From contig MU603945.1 in the NCBI GenBank assembly GCA_025201845.1, positions 1 to 64,000 on the forward strand: a DNA stretch of 64,000 nt. Direction: 5' to 3'. Position 1 is the stretch's first letter. Every line of letters starts with the position of its first letter. This DNA comes from Martensiomyces pterosporus (taxonomy: Eukaryota; Kickxellomycota; Kickxellomycetes; Kickxellales; Kickxellaceae). The notes beneath the pieces were generated by a model that was not told where the DNA came from, made no database searches, and worked only from the letters and a program-made list of their open reading frames with translations. Shown one piece after another: positions 53,279 through 64,000 of this stretch. Made by a program: the position numbers and the translations under genes.

Positions 53279-54829
53279 CCGAGTATGGAGTCACCAGCAG
53301 AGAAGCCGTAGCAATGGATATCTGTGCCGGGTCTATAGAATACGTCGCTCTTGCGAAGACAAGGAATGCGTATTAACAGGCAGCGAGGCGAAGACGGGCC
53401 AACGTATGTATTTGAAGGAGAGGCGGAAAGACTGGTAGAGTAGCAGATAATAATCAGCGATAAGAGCACAGAGGAGAGGAGGAAAGGAGGAACTGCTGTA
53501 TGGAGGAAGGGCTGTTTTAAGCAGAGATACAACCTGTAAAAATAGCGCAGGAAATAAAACCCAGCCCTGATATCGCATTCTAGCCCCTGCTCCCAACATT
53601 ACTACTCGTTTCTCCCCACATATGCTTAGGCGAAGCAAAGCAAGAAAAAAACGGGAAAATGCAGCGATGGCATAATTACTGATTTCTGCGCACACGGGAA
53701 TATTTGCTCTGTACCCAAACAAACGTGCAGGCCTGCGCGCATGCTCCTCGTCAGCGAGCAGCAGCAGCGGGGCTACAGCGGGCACAGCGGGAAACCCTGA
53801 GCCTGAGCCTGAGCCCGTGCCCAAGCGCGCATCCCACAAACGGAACACTTGCCCAAGCACTGCGCTGCCTTCATAGTAGGCTTACGATGATACTTTGCAG
53901 GGCGTGCTGCCAGCTAAACCGCGTGCCAGCAGGGAAGCCGGCGTGCATCCGGTCAGACTCGCAGGCGGCATTGGCGATCTGCACCACAACGAAGGACGAT
54001 CCTCGATGGCGATGAAAGCGCTTGTCGCTAGCACTGCTGCTAGGATGGACAGCGCAGTAGTCTGCAGGATGCTGGAGCAAGGTAGGATTCGAGTGGGCCA
54101 AGGGACACGACAGAGCGGTCACCAGGCACCAAGCTCCTCTTTGGGGGAGGGGGTGCTGGTAATGGCGCGACAGACGTTGTGGTATCCACTGGCATATCCC
54201 GCGCCGGAGATGAAACAGCGCCCCCTGTGAACGGCAGTCAGACAGCACACCAGTAGAATCGCTGACCCGCTTCCCAAAGTGCCTGGTGGACGACCCCCGC
54301 CACCAAAACCACCGGAAATCAGTCCAAGCGGTTACTGGGTGAAGAGGTATCTCGAGGAGCGATCCGAATATGTAGGACTAGCGGGGAAGGGCCTCAAGGA
54401 GGCAGCCAAGGCAGTGTCCGAGAGCGCTGGGAGGTCAGAAACGACCAGCAGGTTGGCAAGGAGGAGAGCTCAGCGATAGCACCAGCTGTCCGCCGGCGAA
54501 GAATGCGCCTGAAGCAGCCCCGAGAGGGAGCGCCACCAGACCTGGCCCCTCGATGTCCAAGGACATGTAGGGGTCATGAAAGGGAATTCGGTCTAAATGT
54601 GCACCGCGTGGTGGTGGCACTTGGTACAGACGGCTTCGCCTCATCGAGATCTTAACGCATGGCACTAGCCATTTGGCGAAGTGTATGAAGCGCGTCCTTG
54701 AACTGCGCCTCTCATTAAATGGTGGCTTCCCACAATTACAGTTGCCTATGCTAACTGGCCCTATGCAGGGGCGTGAATAAAAATCAGTTCACCCAAAGTA
54801 TCAAACTCAAATATACTTGACATAGCACC
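53279..54829. other. Intergenic region with unassigned coding-like sequence
   Basis: 1.55 kb between HEM25 and the DCAF4-like gene. The first part should hold the HEM25 promoter. A plus-strand frame at 54006-54479 is listed separately. A GAGCCT repeat (five hexamers, one imperfect) lies at about 53799-53819. Nothing else is recognised. Confidence 0.5.
54006..54479 (+). pseudogene. Possible broken or unresolved gene: one frame with a single internal TGA
   Basis: From the ATG at 54006 the frame runs 74 codons to a TGA at 54228-54230, and the same frame then stays open for 82 codons to 54479. The second part looks coding: a proline-rich RPPPPKPPEISPSGYW followed by a helix with heptad-like charge (VKRYLEERSEYVGLAGKGLKEAAKAVSE) and a basic end. 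No family is recognised. I tried GTAGG (54082) and GTAATGG (54159) donors with AG acceptors at 54241, 54253 and 54256; none keeps the frame. It may be a decayed small gene, a gene with a missed exon, or chance. Confidence 0.25.
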
Positions 54830-56326
54830 ATGGCAAATCACAACAACAGCACCAGCAGACGGCCACGAAAACGGCAACGAGCATGTGCCAATGCCTACAC
54901 AAACCCACACTCCGGTTCCAACCGATCTACCAACAACCAAATGCAACAGCAGCCAACTCAGAGCTCAGCTGTAAGAGCCATACCCGGATTTGTCTGGGAC
55001 GAGGAAAAAAGGCGGTACTTCCCAGCCACTAGCCGTGCACCTGATGGCATGAAGGAGCGCAGCGCGCAGAGGGAGCGCAAACGGGTGGAGTGCATAGCAG
55101 AAGCCCAAGCTAAGCAGCGAAGGCAGATGGCGGGGCAGCGGGTACCAGCACCACTGGTCCTTCGGCAGAGATCAGCACACTGCCGCCACTCGCGGGCACA
55201 GCCTACTTCTGGTTATCATTTCCCAGACCCGTCTCGCGTGGACGAAAGTAGGCTGAAATTTGCCAGCATTGCAAACAGACGATCTATTGATCTGCCAGAA
55301 ACCCGCTCACCGATCACAGCCCTGCGGGCATTCGCCACGGGTTCCAAAGGCAGTGTTCTCATAGCCGGGCATCGCAACGGAATAGTCACCCAGACCAGCC
55401 TGGCTCTGGGAGACGAAGTAGGGTATACAAGTAGCTGGAAGGCTGATGGCGAAGTAACGGGCATACAAGAAATAGCCAACGGCCGATACATCTACACGAG
55501 CATGGGTGACGGGCAGTTCGGAGGCAGGCTTTCGGTTTTCTCTCTCCATGGCCGCCACCCGCTCTACGAGGACAGCTACGCCGAGAGTTCTATATTTTGC
55601 ACAAGCAAGCCAGCTCCAGGCACTCCAAGCAAAGTCGCCATTGGTTTGACTAGCAGTGCAGCAGTCGCTGTAGCCACAAACTGCGATGTCAAGACGCCAT
55701 TCTGTGCACAGACGGGGACGGATATCATGAGTGCCACGTTTGTGGACACTCCACACGTATTTGCTGGCGGCGGCAGAGACGGCAGGATCCGGCTCTTTGA
55801 TATGCGGCTGCATGCGGCAAAGCACGACAAGCGACGTGGGCTTTTCTCGGCCAACGAATGCCGCCACCGCTCATATGTGTACGCAATGGGGTACTGTCAG
55901 GGGCTACTGGTCAGCTCGGGCTCGGATGGCAGGGTCAAGGCGTGGGACATCAGGATGCCGCGTGGGTGGGACAGCGACATGCTGTACAGCCAAAAACGGC
56001 ACTCCGCGATTCCTGGCCACAGACGACCAAGCGTGCGGCTTGCCAGCGAGTTGGAGGGTCTCCAGGTGAGCGCAGCGATGGCTTGCAAGTCCGGGTTTGC
56101 CACATGCGGGAATGTGGTGGCTGCGGCGGGAAGCGATAACCAGATAAGGCTGTGGAGCTTGCCTACGGGGAGGCTGGTGCAGGTGATCTCGCTTCCGGCT
56201 GCGAGTGGCGGGTGCGTGGCGCTGGATCTGGTTGAATCGCCCATGAATGCACCAACGCTGTATGTGGGTCAGCCCGAGGCCATTTCCGCCTATGCTCACG
56301 AATCGCCAATGCGTGTGCCTGAATAG
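54830..56326 (+). CDS. DCAF4-like WD40 protein (CUL4-DDB1 substrate receptor)
   Basis: Single exon, 498 aa. The low-complexity N-terminus is followed by AIPGFVWDEEKRRYFP (about residue 48), which resembles the PGFYYDxEKxRYF motif that starts animal DCAF4/WDR21. WD-like repeats fill the rest (about 145-480), including RIRLFDMRLH and VKAWDIRMP, the second being a WDxR motif of the type that docks on DDB1. Human DCAF4 is 495 aa. In that family the protein brings substrates to the CUL4-DDB1 ubiquitin ligase. The individual repeats are divergent, so a different WD40 role remains possible. Confidence 0.7.
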   Translation: MANHNNSTSRRPRKRQRACANAYTNPHSGSNRSTNNQMQQQPTQSSAVRAIPGFVWDEEKRRYFPATSRAPDGMKERSAQRERKRVECIAEAQAKQRRQMAGQRVPAPLVLRQRSAHCRHSRAQPTSGYHFPDPSRVDESRLKFASIANRRSIDLPETRSPITALRAFATGSKGSVLIAGHRNGIVTQTSLALGDEVGYTSSWKADGEVTGIQEIANGRYIYTSMGDGQFGGRLSVFSLHGRHPLYEDSYAESSIFCTSKPAPGTPSKVAIGLTSSAAVAVATNCDVKTPFCAQTGTDIMSATFVDTPHVFAGGGRDGRIRLFDMRLHAAKHDKRRGLFSANECRHRSYVYAMGYCQGLLVSSGSDGRVKAWDIRMPRGWDSDMLYSQKRHSAIPGHRRPSVRLASELEGLQVSAAMACKSGFATCGNVVAAAGSDNQIRLWSLPTGRLVQVISLPAASGGCVALDLVESPMNAPTLYVGQPEAISAYAHESPMRVPE

Positions 56327-56904
56327 CAATGAAGCTGGGGATATGGCTTGGCCGATGCCTTTCCGCTGTGGCATGAGGATACCCGCATAGCGATGATCGC
56401 CTTGGGTGCAAATCAGATATTTCCTGCAGACACCCTGTGTCCAAGGCAAGGCTCTCTGGGCTTTTCAAGCAGTAACCAAGCACAGGGGGCAAGACCCGCC
56501 ACCGGCATAAACACCAAAACACCACAGAGCAATTAACCATGGATCAGCAGACACAGTAGATTGGATTGGGACCACAGACTACACTGCTGTGTGCGGAGAG
56601 CCGGAACTTGGCTGGCTGGCTGTGGCTGCTTTCGGCCTTTGCATGCTCCGAACTCTTTCTTGCTTGCAAGGAGAGCTCCTTGTTTTGTTTTTCCTCCATT
56701 TGCTTGCCTGCCTCTGCCCTTCAGTTCTTGACCTCTTTTTCACATGGGCCGGCTTTAAAGGGAAACCAGAACATCTATTGGCTCTCCACCCCTTTCCCCT
56801 CTTCTTTCTGCCAGCACGCCCTTTTCCCCTACTCTTTTTCGCAGCTTTTGCTTATTTATATTTCTAGTCCCTTAGACGGCGCCTTTTCTCTCCAGTTATC
56901 TTAG
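56327..56904. other. Spacer: DCAF4-like 3' end and LCB kinase promoter
   Basis: 578 bp. CT-rich, TTTC-rich sequence at 56640-56895 precedes the kinase start and looks like a promoter/leader region. No gene seen. Confidence 0.5.
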
Positions 56905-59900
56905 ATGCCGGGAGCGCCAGATGCCATCGGTTCCATGGAGGGGTCCAGCACAGACAATGTCCTGCTTATGAAGGGGCAAGCCAGCTTGTACTCGTCGCAG
57001 GGACTGCTCAACGGAATGCTGTCTCTGTATCGGAACAAGCTGGTGTGGAACGAAGTGTCAGGTAAGAGGCTGTTTTTCTTCCGTGCATACAGCTGTGGTG
57101 TGCGAGGGAGAGCGCTGCACACGGTTCAGGCGACGTGAATACAATCGCCATGGCTCCAGCAGTCTCTTCCCCGCATTCTGTGTTGCACAAACCAAGGAGC
57201 TGGGCCGGCGTTGCAGCAAGACTGGTAGCCGGCAGCAGCATATGTGCTCTCCGCATGCGCACACGCACATGCTCTGCATCATTCTTCGCCAAGCGACTAA
57301 GCGGCTCACTTAACGATATCCATTTTTGTAGCCCGCACGGCCAACATGCTGCACATCTCCATGGATGTCATGTTCGGCGCAACGCTGTCGCCCGAGGGCA
57401 AGTTCAAGTTCAAATCATTCGGGGCAGCGTCCGAGATGAATCTGCGCATTGAATCATCCACACACTTCACGGTGTACACAATAATGGCGCGAGAGAAGGC
57501 CAAGCGCCCGCTGTGTGATACGTGGACGTTCATGGTCGACAACGAGGACGAGAGCGCCACTTGGGTCAGCCTACTGCGATGCGCTATTCACCCCAATGTC
57601 AACGGTACGTAATACTGCAGTCTTAACCGTCGTTTCCAGCGCCGTGCTTGAGTGTTGTGACATGCTTCCTGCTGCGCTACTGTTGTTTTTGTTATTGCTG
57701 TTGACGCTGCGCCCATTTTACGTGGGCCACTGTTTGGGGTGCGTTTCCTATCCCACTCCTTCTTTCGTTCTTTTGGAGCCTTGGAGCAGGAGACTGGGCG
57801 GATCCGTGCATACAGCTTGTTGTGCTGGTGCGGAGCAATCAAAACAAGGCATCTGCCGGATATGACGCTTGGCAGCTGAGCGATTCTGCCAGGCAATGAA
57901 TTCAAATAACGCCTCAAAAGTGCGCATGATGATCACACGGATGTGCTCATGATGTCGTGTTTACAAACGACCCAAGATCGCCTCCTCCCCTTTGCACTAT
58001 GAGCAAAAGCGCGAAGCACAAACAAGCTGCTGTCCACATGTGATAAATCACGTAAAAGGCGTATCTCCGCTATACCCGATATTCTGGCTTGCGCTTTTTG
58101 GAGTCTGTAGATGATGCCAACGCCCTTGTGCTGCTCAACCCGGCGTCAGGCAAGCGCAAGGCACTCAAGATCTTCGAGACCATCGTCAAGCCCATTTTTG
58201 AGATCGGAGGCACGCCTTACACGCTAAAGATCACCGAATCGCCCAACTTTGCAGCGGACTTTGTTGAGAATGAGGACCTGTCTCCATACTCTTCGATAGT
58301 TTCGATCAGCGGCGACGGGCTTCTCCACGAGATCCTCAACGGATTCCTCAGACGCCTTGACTGGCCCAAGTACCAGACTCTGCCGCTGGCTGTGATCCCT
58401 GCTGGATCGGGCAATGGACTGGCCAAGTCGTTGGATTACATATGGCCGGAGCAAGCGGCTATTTCGGTTGTCAAGGCCGATGTGAGGCCGCTGGATATCA
58501 TGAGCGCTACGCTGGCTTCTGGGCGCACGGAGTACTGCTTTTTGTCAATGACATGGGGCCTGACGGCTGACATCGACATCGAGTCCGAGCGCATGCGATG
58601 GGCTGGGTCAGCACGGTTTGACCTCTATGGCACGCTACGCCTGATGAACCTGCGCTACTACGGCGGCCGCCTGCACTATCTGCCTGCTCTCGAAGCCGAT
58701 GGCACTGGCAGTGCACAGGATGGATCGCGCAGAAATGGCAGCGGCCTGTCGACTGGCAACTCGTCGATGGTCAACATTCTCTTGGAGCGCACCAACCACG
58801 GAATCGACGACGCCTGGGGACTGCCGCCGCCTAGCTTCTCCTCCCCGCTGATCCGCAACTCGCCCAAGCCGCAGCCCTCGCAGCTGGCGCCAAGCATCCA
58901 GCCAGCAGTGACGCTGCGGCCTACACTTACAGCAGGAATCCAGCTGCCCATAGAGGACGGGTCGCTGCCGCCGCGGTGGAAGACCATTGAGGGCCCGTTT
59001 GTCCAGGTAGTGGCCACCAACGTTCCATGGCTGTCCTCGACCTTCCTGGCCTGCCAGCGCGCGCGCATCTCCGACGGCATGATTGACTTGGTGTACTCGG
59101 GCCCTGTATCCAAGTGGCAGGTGATCCCCTATATGTCCAGCTCCACCAAGGACGACTACATGAACAAGGATGGGATCGAGCATGTCAAGGTGCGCGCATT
59201 TATACTCGAGCCCACTGGCTTGCGGACTACGAACAAGAGCCCGCGCAGCCACCAGATGATCCAGTCGCCCAAAGCCATCCCGCTGTCGCACACTAAGAGC
59301 TACCCGAGCACCAACAAATCCAAGCTGGCGCCTGGCTTCGGGTCTGTGAGGTCAGCTATCACTAGTACAAGTAATGGCAGCAAGACAAAGACCATGCTGA
59401 CGCCGCAGCCGCCTGTCCCTGCCAGAGTACGCAGCCAGAACTATGCGGCGTACCACCAGCACACGGCTGGACGCAACAGCAGCCTGCTTCTGCAAGGACT
59501 GAGTGGGCAGCAATCGAGGGAGATTGACGATGGCGATAGCGAGGAGCATTCCGCTGGCGGCTCGTCGACCGAAAAGGCAGTGGCAGCCGGCAGCGAGGGC
59601 CCGGTGCGTATCCCTGAGCAGGCAATATTCTCGGTGCGTTCTGAGACGGCACTGGCACAGCTGACGCAGGAAGACAAGAGCACCAAGGAGACACAGTCAC
59701 CAGCAAGCAACACACTAACGCCGCAGGGAGCAATAGCACAAGGAGAAGCAGAGGTGCAATTGGTGGAGACAAGGGAGAAGCCTGTGCTGGAGGCAAACAT
59801 TGGGACGGTCACTGAGAAGCTGGAGAGCTCGGTGGGGGCCGAGCAGGAGGCTGCACAGAGTGCCGCAGGATGCAGGCTGGTTGGCAGCCACGGGATTGTG

Positions 59901-60101
59901 GACCTGGACGGCGAGGAGACGGAGCTGGGGCCTGTGAAGATCGAGTGCTTGGCCAACCTCATTCGCATCATTTGCCCGCCGTGGCTCAACGAGAGCTTTT
60001 CGAACAGAGTCAGCACCATGCCGACGGTAAAGGTCCCTGAGCTGATCCAGGGCTCGCTGTCGAGAGAGGGCTCTGTTCTTAGCTTCACAAACCTCAAGTA
60101 A
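56905..60101 (+). CDS. Sphingosine / long-chain-base kinase (diacylglycerol-kinase fold)
   Basis: Exons 56905-57061, 57332-57604 and 58111-60101; 806 aa. The third exon starts at the AG before ATGATGCC, which restores phase (VNDDANALVLLNP). Residues ~10-140 form a PH-like N-terminal module. The catalytic domain begins ALVLLNPASGKRKAL (about 147), with the sphingosine-kinase signature SISGDGLLHEILNGF and AVIPAGSGNGLAKS; YCFLSMTWGLTADIDIESERMRW is the substrate-side segment. A long Ser/Thr/Gln-rich insert (about 490-700) splits the domain before a C-terminal LIRIICPPW segment. It should phosphorylate sphingoid bases, as yeast Lcb4/Lcb5 do. The insert makes it longer than Lcb4 (624 aa). Confidence 0.9.
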
Positions 60102-63100
60102 AACAAAACTCCCCACTACACCCATTTCGCCTTGCTCTTTTTCCTTGGTTCTCGGTACAACTTTAATCTCACATATCCAGTACCGCCCTTTCTTTGTGCA
60201 CTGGCTCGCTTTGTTTATGACCTGCCTTGGGTCGTGCCCCTCCCAATGGTCGCACACCGCAAGAGCACATCTGTTTTGTTTGTTTCCTGGAGACGCAGGG
60301 ATGACATTACCGGAGCAGCTGCGCCGGGCATGCACGGGAAGAGTCTGGCCAGGGGAGCACACAAGTAGGCGCAGATCTCCCCTGTGTCTCCGTAGCTCCA
60401 CGCTGACTGGCAAGCGGTACCTGGTGCTCCAAAGCCTGAGTGGATTTGGGCGGGTAATTGGGGGCCACCGGCTAAAGCAAGGCTGAAGTAGGCAAACCCG
60501 TGGAGCGGGCTTGTGTGGGACTTGCTCTTGCCCTCGCTCCGTCCATTATTCAACAAAACGTTTGGTTTGGCGCTGTGCACCACCCACTGAGACGAGGGGC
60601 TGTGCCCAGGGCAGCAAGTGAGGCGTGTTTCCGGCAACTCCGAACCCCTGCTCACAAGCACCTCGGCCTTTGACTTGCGCAGCGAACACGAAGCGCCCTT
60701 GTTCAACACCCGTGTCACCTCGGCGGTGTGAGTAGGCTTCAAGTGCAGCCACAAAGGTTCACAAACAAGCAGGTTTGGCAGACCAGCGCTTCTTTTGCCA
60801 TCGCTCATATAAACAGGAAGCATGGATTTTCCTTCCACCCGAGTGCTCTTTTGGGGCCGCCTCGGGTGTTCCGTAGGCTTTGTCTGATCCTTGGTTACAC
60901 TGGGGTGGACGAGGCGCTGCTACTGCCCAGCCGCTCCTTTGCGTGGCAGCTGGCATGCAGGCCTTTTCGGCCATAGCAACCCCATCGAAAACAAGCAGAG
61001 AGCACTCGGCATACGGGCACCATCGCCAGACAAAGCGGGTGGGGTTCTGCAAACTGCTTGGCGCAGAGCTGAAGGGAACTTTGTCCCAGATGCGTGCTGG
61101 CCCCACCTTGCCTTGCTTTTGCCTGTTGCCCATGCGTTGAGCCTATTGCCATATATGGGAACGTGGCTCCAACTCAGCAAGACAGCAACAGGCGGATGAA
61201 TAGGAGCGTGTGGAGCAAATATTACCCGGAAACAGCATACACGCACAAGCAAATGACAGGTGGACTTCAGCACCGCTGCCGCATGCAGCGCCAAGTATGC
61301 ATGGACGGAGCAGCAAACAGGCATGGGATCTTGATCTATATTGGCGCGCTTTTGCACTATACACCAGAGGCTGCACAGCAGCTGCACAGCGCCAAACAGA
61401 GCGATGGCCCGCCACTTTGTGTGCGTGCTTTGCTTTATCATGGGGTGTTGCATACGACAGTAGGCTCCACTTTGTGCTGCCAGAAAGGAGCAGCAGCCTT
61501 TTTTGCGTCAAGATTACCGGTCGGTTTCAAACAAACAGTGATCTTTTGTTTGTTTGTTTGTTGCATGGAACCGATATTGCATCTCCCTCACATACATACA
61601 TGCAGCTGCAGAGCTCGAGAGTCTTCATTTATCTGTACATCCATTTTACAGGCGTGAGGGGGTGGATGCGTGCACGGGGTGGCAAACACCAGCATGCACA
61701 TCTGCAACGAGTGGGAGTGCAGCCGGCCGTCATGATGCACGAAAGACAACATGAATGCGAGATGAGGACGATGCGTGTCAATCAGGTGTGGAGCAAACTC
61801 GATTGTCATCAATAAGCACAGCTTCCGGGGTTGGAGGCAAAAAGGCATGCAGACGGAACCGCACACAATAGCCTTGGTGGACACATGTGCGGGCGGCGGC
61901 GACAGTGGGCGCCTGTCTGTGCTGGACAAAGAGAGCGATAGCCGGCTTGGCGTCTTTCAGATATAGCATACGCAGCTTTTATTTCTGTCGACAAAGCAGC
62001 AACGAATGTGGTGCAGGAGGAGTGGGAAGACGAAATATCCTCCCAATCTGCAAGATAGCAGATTCGATGCACCTCAGCAGCAGCATCCCACTGCAGGCCC
62101 TTTCTGGCATAGACAGCCTGTGATTCCTGCTTGCCTGGACCAGAAGTGGGTTTGCTGACCCAAACCCGCGAATCTCCTGTCTTTCCACGCCAAAACGCAC
62201 AGAAGCGACAAGACGAGGCGGTTGTTTTGGGGGAGGCGGGAGGTGCGTGCAGCCAGTGCTTGAGGTGTGCTTTTGGGCGCTGCTATTGCGCCAGCAGCCT
62301 GAGCGACTGGCTGTTATTTTACCCCATGTCCTGTTCGCCAACTATCGCGGCGAGCAAAACCTCAGTGCCTCAGCCTTGTTGCTATTATTTGGGGATGATG
62401 CATGTGCAGGTGTATGTGCCATCAGCGGGGGATCCCACCTTGGCGAAGAAGCCATGCACTGCTTCACGCGGCACGCCAGCAGACAAACAAGTAAAGGAAC
62501 AAGTAGTCAAACCGCTAAATCGAGCACCAGGCACAATGTCGCCATGTATGCGTGCGACAATCGCCAAGAGCCCGCTGACTGAGCTGCTAGGCACACGCCT
62601 GCGCTATTATTCGGTGTTGGTATCGGGCACAAGCTATTCACAGAACGCTGCTGCTTCGCTGATTTCGGCCCTTGCTCATCTGGCACTGCCGTTCCATGGA
62701 GAATGGGCAGCCAAGAATGACATTGTGTTCGAAACAAGGCGGAAAATCCCTGTGACTAGAAAAAAAATAAGCTGCGGGGTTGCCGATGCTGGGCTCCGGC
62801 TCCTTTGCCCTTCACGCTGTTGCAGGCAGCGAACGCCGTCGCATAGTCGCTTGATGTGTAGCTCTTGAGCGAGTATGGTGCGATCGGTGGCGGCAAGCAC
62901 ATTGAAAGAGACCCATCCTGCCGATTTCCCTGCTCCATGAAGTAAACCGAGAGCCTGCCTGGCAGTGACCCGCTGATGTTTCGGACCACGCTCAACCGCT
63001 GGCCACAAAAGAGGAAGGCGGATTTCGCATCTTCCACGGCGAGGAACCGGGAATCATCTTCTACAAAGGGAGCAGCCTTTTAGCTTTTTCTTTGTAGCGA

Positions 63101-64000
63101 GAGGGCCCTTTCAACATGGATATTCCGACGTGCCCTGATTGTAGCCAGCAAGCACAGACAGGCAATCCCCACCACCACAGAACGCCCCCATCCCAGCCCC
63201 TATCAGCCTGCCCATGTGCAGCTGTTTTCGCCACGCAGGTTGAAGGGCAGCAGGAGCTAATGCTCGCAATTATATTATGTGGCTCGCTTGCAAGTGAATC
63301 CCGAAATCATGCAGCTCGCCTGCCGCTCGCTTCATAGCCGCACCTTAAGCTTTGAACACTTTGCAGCAGCGCTCTTAGCACTGTCGATTCACGCAAGCAC
63401 AGTTCCAACGTGCCTTCGCTTTTCTGCAAGCCAGAATGCAATGCACAGCAACTCAAGCATAGCCACGCTCTGCGTCACACAGGTAGATCGCAAACGGCGC
63501 TTTTTGCAATTGCCGCTCACTGCCTCCCCTTGCGTCCGCTTGCAAAGATGCTATAGTGAGGTGATAGTGGTGTACTCTCTACAGCGAGCCTGTCTGTCGT
63601 TCTTGATTTCCACCCGTTATTCTTAGGTTGTGTGGATCAGCTACACAGGCCAGTCGGCCAGCCATCAATGAATTGCAGACACATAAAGAGAGATTGCCAC
63701 ACTCTTTGTACAGCAGCACGTCGCAGCACTCGCCAGAAACCTTGTTTCCTTGCTTGTGTTTCTGCGTGTGGATTTGATTGTGTGCTTGAAAGAAAACAGG
63801 AGCGAGAGAGAATCTGCTCATGAGACATTGGTGCACTGATGTCCAATTCGCTGTTTGTGCGCAGAGCGCCGCTGCTAGTGTCTGCAATGCTGGGCTTGCT
63901 GTTCCTGCTAATCCAAATTGAAAGACGAAGAAAACAAGGGCGGAGACAGTGAGAAGCATATGCGTTGGCTGAACCAGCATTTGCAGCAGGAGCACTCGAT
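60102..64000. other. 3.9-kb gene-poor region to the right edge
   Basis: No known family, tRNA or rRNA is visible on either strand. It contains a TTTG tetranucleotide run at about 61545-61562 and one unassigned minus-strand open frame at 62756-63079. Other open frames (for example 60215-60838 minus and 63579-63995 minus) lack a coding signature. Confidence 0.5.
62756..63079 (-). CDS. Unassigned coding-like open frame (possible terminal exon)
   Basis: 108 codons are open between in-frame TAA (63082-63080) and TAG (62758-62756). The reading KAAPFVEDDSRFLAVEDAKS continues with a mixed, globular-looking composition (LFCGQRLSVVRNISGSLPG; SYTSSDYATAFAACNS) and little A-ending bias. There is no ATG before about 62938, so it would need an upstream exon; a TTTGTAG acceptor-like site sits near 63060 and GCTAAAAG near 63080. 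No family recognised. It could be the last exon of a small gene or a chance frame. Confidence 0.25.
   Translation of the reverse strand, partial: KAAPFVEDDSRFLAVEDAKSAFLFCGQRLSVVRNISGSLPGRLSVYFMEQGNRQDGSLSMCLPPPIAPYSLKSYTSSDYATAFAACNSVKGKGAGAQHRQPRSLFFF

Noticed and set aside
53887..54015. 43-codon plus-strand ORF from ATG at 53887
   Set aside because: Short, Cys/Thr-rich, no optimal codon use and no splice partner that joins it to the frame at 54231-54479.
60215..60838. 207-codon minus-strand frame
   Set aside because: No domain, no upstream support, irregular composition; a chance frame in GC-rich DNA is sufficient.
63579..63995. 138-codon minus-strand frame with a hydrophobic start (signal-peptide-like)
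   Set aside because: Only the first segment is suggestive; the rest is Cys/His-rich without pattern and the frame is cut by no clear gene boundary.

Overview
The window is nuclear DNA of a fungus, most likely an early-diverging filamentous one. Kickxellomycotina-like is my guess from the overall style, not a proven placement. The evidence is short spliceosomal introns (about 80-500 nt, GTAAG-type donors), GC-rich third codon positions, a Ura2-type CPSase/ATCase fusion with a dead dihydroorotase domain, a MATA-type HMG box factor, and a Rab18 GTPase that budding and fission yeast lack. No CRISPR array, tRNA, rRNA or intact transposon was seen. Exon boundaries were worked out by hand from splice signals, reading frame and recalled family alignments.

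Layout: 0-2.1 kb holds the first 39 codons of an Old Yellow Enzyme (OYE) gene running off the left edge and a GET5/UBL4A-like gene. 2.3-9.7 kb is URA2. 11.5-14.7 kb is a head-to-head HSP60/HSP10 pair; HSP10 carries a 58-bp tandem duplication over a splice acceptor. 14.8-19.4 kb holds RAB18, SCO1 and GCN20, all on the minus strand. 19.5-25.3 kb is a gene-poor stretch with a codon-optimised 33-codon ORF behind a TATA box, a dense cluster of inverted repeats and a 15-bp minisatellite. 25.3-26.9 kb is an HMG-box transcription factor. 27.5-30.4 kb is RVB2 (six exons). 31.2-33.1 kb is an OYE gene broken by a 225-base run of N.

33.5-44.6 kb holds ORC1, a 1700-residue protein I do not recognise, mitochondrial GatA and another class III OYE. 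44.7-53.3 kb holds U2SURP/SR140, MAK21/NOC1, mitochondrial uS10 and the glycine carrier HEM25. 54.0-54.5 kb holds a possible broken gene. 54.8-60.1 kb holds a DCAF4-like WD protein and a long-chain-base kinase. 60.1-64.0 kb is mostly empty, with one unassigned minus-strand open frame.

The genes are mainly core housekeeping: pyrimidine synthesis, mitochondrial folding (HSP60/HSP10), copper delivery (SCO1), mitochondrial translation (GatA, uS10m), haem precursor import (HEM25), ribosome assembly (MAK21), replication licensing (ORC1), chromatin/RNP assembly (RVB2) and splicing (U2SURP). OYE-type ene-reductases recur at three places. Most novelty sits in the non-coding stretches and in unusual splice structures.
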